Assembly: GCA_025201365.1 (NCBI GenBank)
Contig: JAIXMF010000012.1
Coordinates: forward strand, 496,001 to 560,000
DNA length: 64,000 nt
Direction of reading: 5' to 3'
Source: Syncephalis plumigaleata
Taxonomy: Eukaryota; Zoopagomycota; Zoopagomycetes; Zoopagales; Piptocephalidaceae
Positions 58,640-64,000 of this stretch are shown here, in pieces; position 1 is the stretch's first letter, and every line of letters begins with the position of its first letter. The notes under the pieces were generated by a model, which searched no databases, was not told the origin of the DNA, and was given only the letters and a program-made list of their open reading frames with translations. A program made the translations under genes and the position numbers.

Positions 58640-59283
58640 GTTGATAGTCGATCAATAAGCTAGCTAGCTGGTTATAGTGATAGGAATAGTAACAATAAAG
58701 AAAGATGTGATACTTTCACCGTTATTGTCGTGTTAACTACTATAACAATGATAAGAGCAATAAAGCGTGGATTTAGTAAAAAAAAAGAAAAGAAAAGTGA
58801 TAGAGTAGTGAGTATTCGGATGCAGGATGACCGAGCTTTTATATTACGTCACGAAGCAACGGATGTATGGCGATGATGATGGGTCTCTCATTTGTCTCAC
58901 ATTCCAATTCATTGGCTAGTCATGTCGTGATAATTGACACTCGATTTGACATTCCCGAATGGTCTACCACGCACACACTTGTTCATTGTACCGCGTCATA
59001 CACGAGGATTATTAGCGATATAGCTATTGATCAGCTTTTATCGACTAAGTAGAGGAGGATCCTGTACATGCTGATATAGGATTATCTTCATATTCAATAC
59101 AAGTGTAGCATCATTGCTTATAACAATCATTGTAGTTTATTACATATATACGATTGTTACAATATCAACGAGCAGATGTGAGTAAGGCGGTTGTACCTAG
59201 CACGCCATTCTATGGTGGAATGACGCGTATGACAAATAGAATCATCTGATTGACAAATAGTAGTAGCAGTAGTGGTACGTCTA
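58640..59283. other. intergenic
   Basis: The first 150 bp upstream of peroxiredoxin B should hold its promoter. The rest is AT-rich with no frame worth calling. Confidence 0.5.
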
Positions 59284-60504
59284 CTACAACTCCGCATTGG
59301 CTGCTAGGGCAATAAGATTGAATTGTACCTGTTCCGGATCTCGTGCCATGAATTCCTTGACAATTCGTGCTGTATCCTATAAATGGGACAATCGTATGAA
59401 TAATCGGTAATTCTCTTTTAGACGTCATACTATTGTTCTAGCATCGCTTACCGAAAGTAGATTCGTGGACGGGCCATGGTTGACGGGATGCCCTTTACGA
59501 CCGTCCAACTCGTATAGATCACCATCACACTGAGTGAAACATACGAAATGTAAATCGATAGCTGCATTGGCATCTGGCGTCTATATGATAAACAAATAGT
59601 AAAAGGGAGTTTAATGATTAATAATGTCATCTTACTCGTATATAATCATCGTTACGCATTACTTACTGAGGTTTGCCCGACGTGTGCACTCTCCGTGTGT
59701 ACTTCGGCAATGGCCCGTGTCTCGCTCAACACCTTGGATCGTTCTTCCGGTGACAAGTGCCTGGTCTCTTTAATAAACTGACCCAATGGTCCATCGCCTA
59801 GTAAAGTAAGCAATCAATAATAGTGAATAAATGGATAAATGAATGTTCTCTGATTCCCTACCTAAATCGACAAGATCCTCATTATTGGCCAGAGAATGAA
59901 GAACGGCATAGGTGCCACAAGCATTACGAATAGTTTGACGCATGTAGAATATCTTGTCGCTAATCTGTTGACCTTCCCGTTCGATACGTTCTGTTTCTGC
60001 TTTACGGAAGGCTTCATACTAGGTGTATTTAGATTAGCTGGCTTATATCATGATCATTGCTGTTACTATTAGTAATGCTAGTTCTATTTACATTCTCTGT
60101 TACCGGGAACAATAATATAACAGCTACACATGGTGCAGGTACTATGGCAAGTAACTCTTCATCCAAACCTATTGAACATGAATAGGATGTTAACAATATC
60201 AATGGATAGACTACTCGTTACTCCTTACCCCATATATCGGTATAGGCCCATTGAGGATTTACGCCCAGTTTATGAATAAACTATCATTCAAATCAATAGG
60301 ATAGTTTGAGATACTTGTGCTATATCATGACTGACAACACTTACGCTATTCATAGCCTAGTAAACAGCGGTCATTGGTGGTGAGTATATGGTATGTGTGT
60401 ACAAGATTACCCACTCGCTATTATCGAGCACGTTGACATACCTGAGGATTCGACTCGAGTGGATGCCAGGCAACACGATTGCCAGTTTGCTGTTCAGTAG
60501 ACAT
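59284..60504 (-). CDS. ubiquitin C-terminal hydrolase, UCH-L3/Yuh1 type
   Basis: Six or so exons. The ATG at 60,504 starts [21 protein letters not shown], followed by [35 protein letters not shown]. The catalytic triad is present: the oxyanion Gln and Cys in [18 protein letters not shown], the His in IDLHFVCF and the Asp in [15 protein letters not shown]. The C-terminus is [12 protein letters not shown] before TAG. UCH enzymes release small adducts or peptides from the ubiquitin or Nedd8 C-terminus. There is no C-terminal extension, so it is L1/L3-like rather than UCH37/BAP1. Confidence 0.92.
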
Positions 60505-60956
60505 GTTTGAATAGAGTATTGACGATCAACAATGGAAAGAAAGTACACTTGCTATGCGTCATCAAGTATCATCATAGTTCCTTTTTTATAGTGCCACATG
60601 AATTGTTTATCCTATTGTTACCATCATTATACACCATATTCATTATAGAATTGTATATAGATGATAGTCTATTAGTAACATAGACAACTAAGAATAGTTT
60701 ATTACATGGTTGTAGATAGACATATCGACAATAATCTATGATATGTATTGTAAGTAACACGCTTAAAAAGATGGAATAGTGTGAGTCATACAGAGCTTTT
60801 GCGATAATAAAAATAAAAATTCCACGCGATAGTTTGTTTCTTGTTCGTTCACGTCCCTTTTCTCTCACTCTCTATATATCGAGCACGCGTTATCTTTTTG
60901 TACTGTATTGACGGCATTCCTATTTAGTACTGCTAAACGCATATCAACATTGTAAC

Positions 60957-62971
60957 ATGAGCAGCCTTGATTGTCCCATATGTCAGGAGGAGTTGAAGCA
61001 TTTGCTTGTTCACGTATGTATATGAACTATTTACCTATTCCTAATAGCTTATTGTATTGATATTGCACAATTAGGAACGTGAAAAACATGTAAATCAATG
61101 TATCGATGCGCTCACTCAGATAGCTAGCGAGCCATTGGACCAGGCTGGATTGAGTGATAGTTCTAGTCCGAGTATTACAACCAATATCGAGAAAGTGGAA
61201 TCAGTATCACAAGTTCTTGTGATTGATAATATCGATACTAGTAATAATGGCACAAGTAAACGACGTAGGAATGCATCAAATAAGATAGACGATTCAGCAG
61301 GGATGACTAAAGGGAAACCAGCCAAATCACCGAAACCAGCAACACCTAGACGTCCATGTCCATCGTATAAATGGGTTCAAGGTAGTTTATTACTATTACT
61401 ATCACTATTACTATTAATGAATATAATATGCTTATTTGATCATGATTAGACACGTCATTTACAGTCGATGCCTTCAGTTATGGAGCAATCGAGGGATGTA
61501 GTGCTTATTTCCTTACGTAAGAAGATAGAAACGAGTTTATTACTTGTTATTACTAGTACTCATCTTGATTTGATTATAGACATTTCCACTCGGATCATTA
61601 TCAGGGCCTTAATAAATCATTCAATCATGGTATTATCTATTGCACATCGGTAACGGCGAATCTTGTCGTTGAGCGGTTAAAGGTGTCACGAGAGCAATTG
61701 TGTACACTACCACTTGATACACCAGTAATGCTAGATACTGTGCGTGTCACATTGATAGACGCCAACCAGTAAGTAGCATACTGATTAGGAGGGAAATGAG
61801 CGAGGGATACATTGCTTACTCGTTGAATGGCATAGTTGTCCTGGTGCAGTTATTATACTATTCGAGGTGCCCGATACATCATCACCTGATGGATGGCGAA
61901 GACACTTGCACACGGGTGATTTCCGAGCAATTCCTGACCATGTAAAACACGATGCCATTGCCAAGTGTCCAGCATTGGATATGGTCTACCTCGATACAAC
62001 CTATCTAGATCCATCCTATGCATTTCCCGCACAATCGAGCGTATTAGAAGCAGTGATGGAATTGGCACGCACGCTAAACGATAAATCAACGGATGTGAAG
62101 GTGTCTAAGCAAAGCAATTTCCTAATGAAATGGATACGACAAGGTGACGTAGAGATTGAATCTAAAGAATCGAAAAGTATCACAGCAACGACCACGACCA
62201 CTTCATCGCGTGTTCTATTCGTGGTTGGCACCTATTTAATAGGGAAAGAGCGTGTATTTCAAGGTAAATCGACATTACACCAAAATGAACGAGTAACTAA
62301 TTACGAATTTGATAGCCATTGCCAATGCTATTGGATCAAAGATATATGTTACCGAGGAGAAACGACGTATTCTCAATTGTCTAGAGGATAAAGCGCTTAC
62401 ATCATTATTAACCACAAAGCCAAATGAAGCAAATGTTCATATTGTAGCCATGAATCAATTAAACAAAGCGGTAAGTGTTACTAGCTAGTTAATAAGAAAG
62501 AAAGAAAGAAAGAAAGAAAACATGATCAACATAATGCTAATCATCATTGTTATTACATAGTCGCTTATTGACTACTTGGATCATTACAAAAAAGCCGGAT
62601 TCACCTCATTGGTGGCATTCAGACCCACTGGCTGGACATATAAAACGAAAAGAGAACCTGACAGCAATGAACATCCAGATTCATGTACTGATAATGACAT
62701 GGTAGCATCGGGTGATTCATCATCAGTAGTGAATGGCACGATTACTTGGCCATCTTCTATTTATTCTGTGGAATCATTGCAACCTACAAAGATTAGTAGC
62801 GATATCGCCACCTACTCCGTACCATACTCGGAACATTCGAGTTTTGATGAACTTGGTGCATTCATACGCTCACTATCCATTCGTGGTAGAGTACAACCGA
62901 CTGTTAATCTTAACAATGAAGCTGCACGTCGTAGAATGACCTACTGGTTAGGGCGATGGATGCTACGTTAA
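60957..62971 (+). CDS. PSO2: SNM1/Pso2-type DNA crosslink repair nuclease
   Basis: Multi-exon gene. The N-terminus MSSLDCPICQEELKHLLVHEREKHVNQCI is a UBZ-like C2HC zinc finger split by an intron. A basic linker and the metallo-beta-lactamase/beta-CASP nuclease follow. The HxHxDH motif THFHSDHYQGL is formed across an intron. Other motifs are DANHCPGAVIILFE, RHLHTGDFRA and the signature MVYLDTTYLDPSYAFPAQ. The beta-CASP parts are VLFVVGTYLIGKERVF, KIYVTEEKRRIL and SVPYSEHSSFDELGAFI. SNM1/Pso2 digests DNA past interstrand crosslinks. A GAAA microsatellite lies in an intron at about 62,495-62,520. Confidence 0.92.
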
Positions 62972-63347
62972 TAACAGCAAGAATAGTGACACTAACATCA
63001 TTATTGTATTTAATAAATCGAGTAGATGTTTGTATGTTCATTCAATCATGTCACGTGTATCGATTTGTTTATTGTTCAATGATCCAATTGCTGCCAGTTA
63101 ATATAATGGATTTGTTTACCCTCCATTCTACTTGATTGCACATCTTTCTTTCACGTTATTGGCACATGCTTTTGTTGCAGTTTACTAGTCGTTTCCCGGA
63201 TAATTGATCGACTATTTGCATTGAGCACTGCGTCTAAAGTCAAGATTACCCTCTAGCTTGTTCGTTATTGTACGTTTACACGTTAAATTCATACGCTATT
63301 TGTTCAACTTGCACATTGCGTAGTATTCACATATACACTCGTCTATT

Positions 63348-64000
63348 ATGGAGGATATTTCCGCGCTTAAACGATGCACTCGTACTGAGCTTGCTGGTAA
63401 GTTAACAAGTATACACCTATTTGGATATGGATAGTCGACGTGTTTACGAGTCAAGAACTCCGCTATTATTGCCCTATTGGCCTAATGTATATATTTTGTA
63501 GATATTGCCAATCAACTAGGATTACCAGTGAGTGGTCGTAAATCAGATCTCGAAGCACGTATATGGTAAATGAGCATACTATTCTATATGTTTATTCTAT
63601 TATTGATTCACTTGTTGTATAGGGAGCATTACCAAGAACCGGATAATCAAGCAAATGCCGATACAATTATCAATAGGATATTGCTTGCATCGCCTGGACA
63701 TGGAAGACGTGCGCGTCAAATCATTCGAACCGACAGCCAGGCCACCGAGACAGGTGATGATAATCTAACAACACCGGCAAAGAGGTAGGCAACCCTATAG
63801 TTATACTAGTCTATTCTTTTTCGTCTGCTTATCCTTATGCCACGTAGTGAGTTGGGCAAAGATTTGTCTGCTGCACAGCGTTCCCCGCAAAATACACGTC
63901 GTACCAAAGTATTACCCGTATCACGATTGGAATCCGATACTAATACGGTTACTGAAGGAGAGGCACTCGTGGAAGCTGGCGAGACAGTAGCTGAGCAGAC
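63348..64000 (+). CDS. SAP-domain-like protein, 3' part beyond window edge
   Basis: The ATG at 63,348 begins MEDISALKRCTRTELA, joined across two short introns to DIANQLGLPVSGRKSDLEARI. This forms the helix-turn-helix pattern of an SAP domain (LKRxxLxxxxxxxGLPxSGxKxxLxxRI), which binds AT-rich DNA. A polar Arg/Thr/Ser-rich region follows (SPGHGRRARQII). The gene runs off the window. The SAP call is by pattern only and the protein's role is unknown. Confidence 0.6.

Overview
The window is nuclear DNA from a compact eukaryote, most likely an early-diverging fungus. Genes are closely spaced on both strands. Most are cut by many short introns of about 45-65 nt with GTAAGT-type donors, CTAAC/TACTAAC branch sites and TAG acceptors. 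Recognisable products are ordinary fungal/opisthokont housekeeping proteins. Species level cannot be read from the sequence; a Zoopagales-like fungus is only a guess.

Left part (1-9,200): two minus-strand PX-domain genes in tandem (1-850, cut by the window edge, and 2,585-7,103, which also carries two PB1-like domains and shows three unresolved frame changes). A decayed PUF60-like splicing-factor remnant follows at 8,571-8,953.

Accessory core (9,203-27,936): a very large inverted repeat. The left arm (9,203-20,258) and right arm (22,665-27,936) are nearly identical and flank a 2.4 kb spacer. Each arm has a 14-exon FHA/protein-kinase gene (564 codons by exon sum), a small multi-exon gene for a possible membrane protein, and a pyrimidine/purine-skewed tract of degenerate tandem repeats. 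The left arm alone is split by a whole-looking 5.75 kb Ty3/gypsy LTR element with two 400-bp LTRs identical by eye; the right arm keeps the empty target site. The spacer holds the 3' exons of a truncated mitochondrial-type isoleucyl-tRNA synthetase. A diverged direct repeat (20,259-20,385 and 28,025-28,145) suggests that two direct copies came first, one was then inverted, and gene conversion kept the arms alike.

Right part (28,392-64,000): ordinary genes. They are ER glucosidase I (GH63), a small lysine-rich protein, a MYST acetyltransferase, a short possibly secreted protein, mitochondrial ribosomal protein uL22, SF3A2, a VHS/GAT trafficking adaptor, SRP72, tRNA-Thr(AGT), two BRI3-like Cys-rich membrane proteins, a secreted protein with a kinase-like layout, a decayed secreted-protein gene, a MATE transporter, two tandem 1-Cys peroxiredoxins, a UCH-type deubiquitinase, an SNM1/Pso2 crosslink-repair nuclease, and a SAP-like gene cut by the window edge. 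These serve unrelated housekeeping roles; the linked sets are the PX pair, the peroxiredoxin pair and the BRI3 pair, each probably a local duplication.
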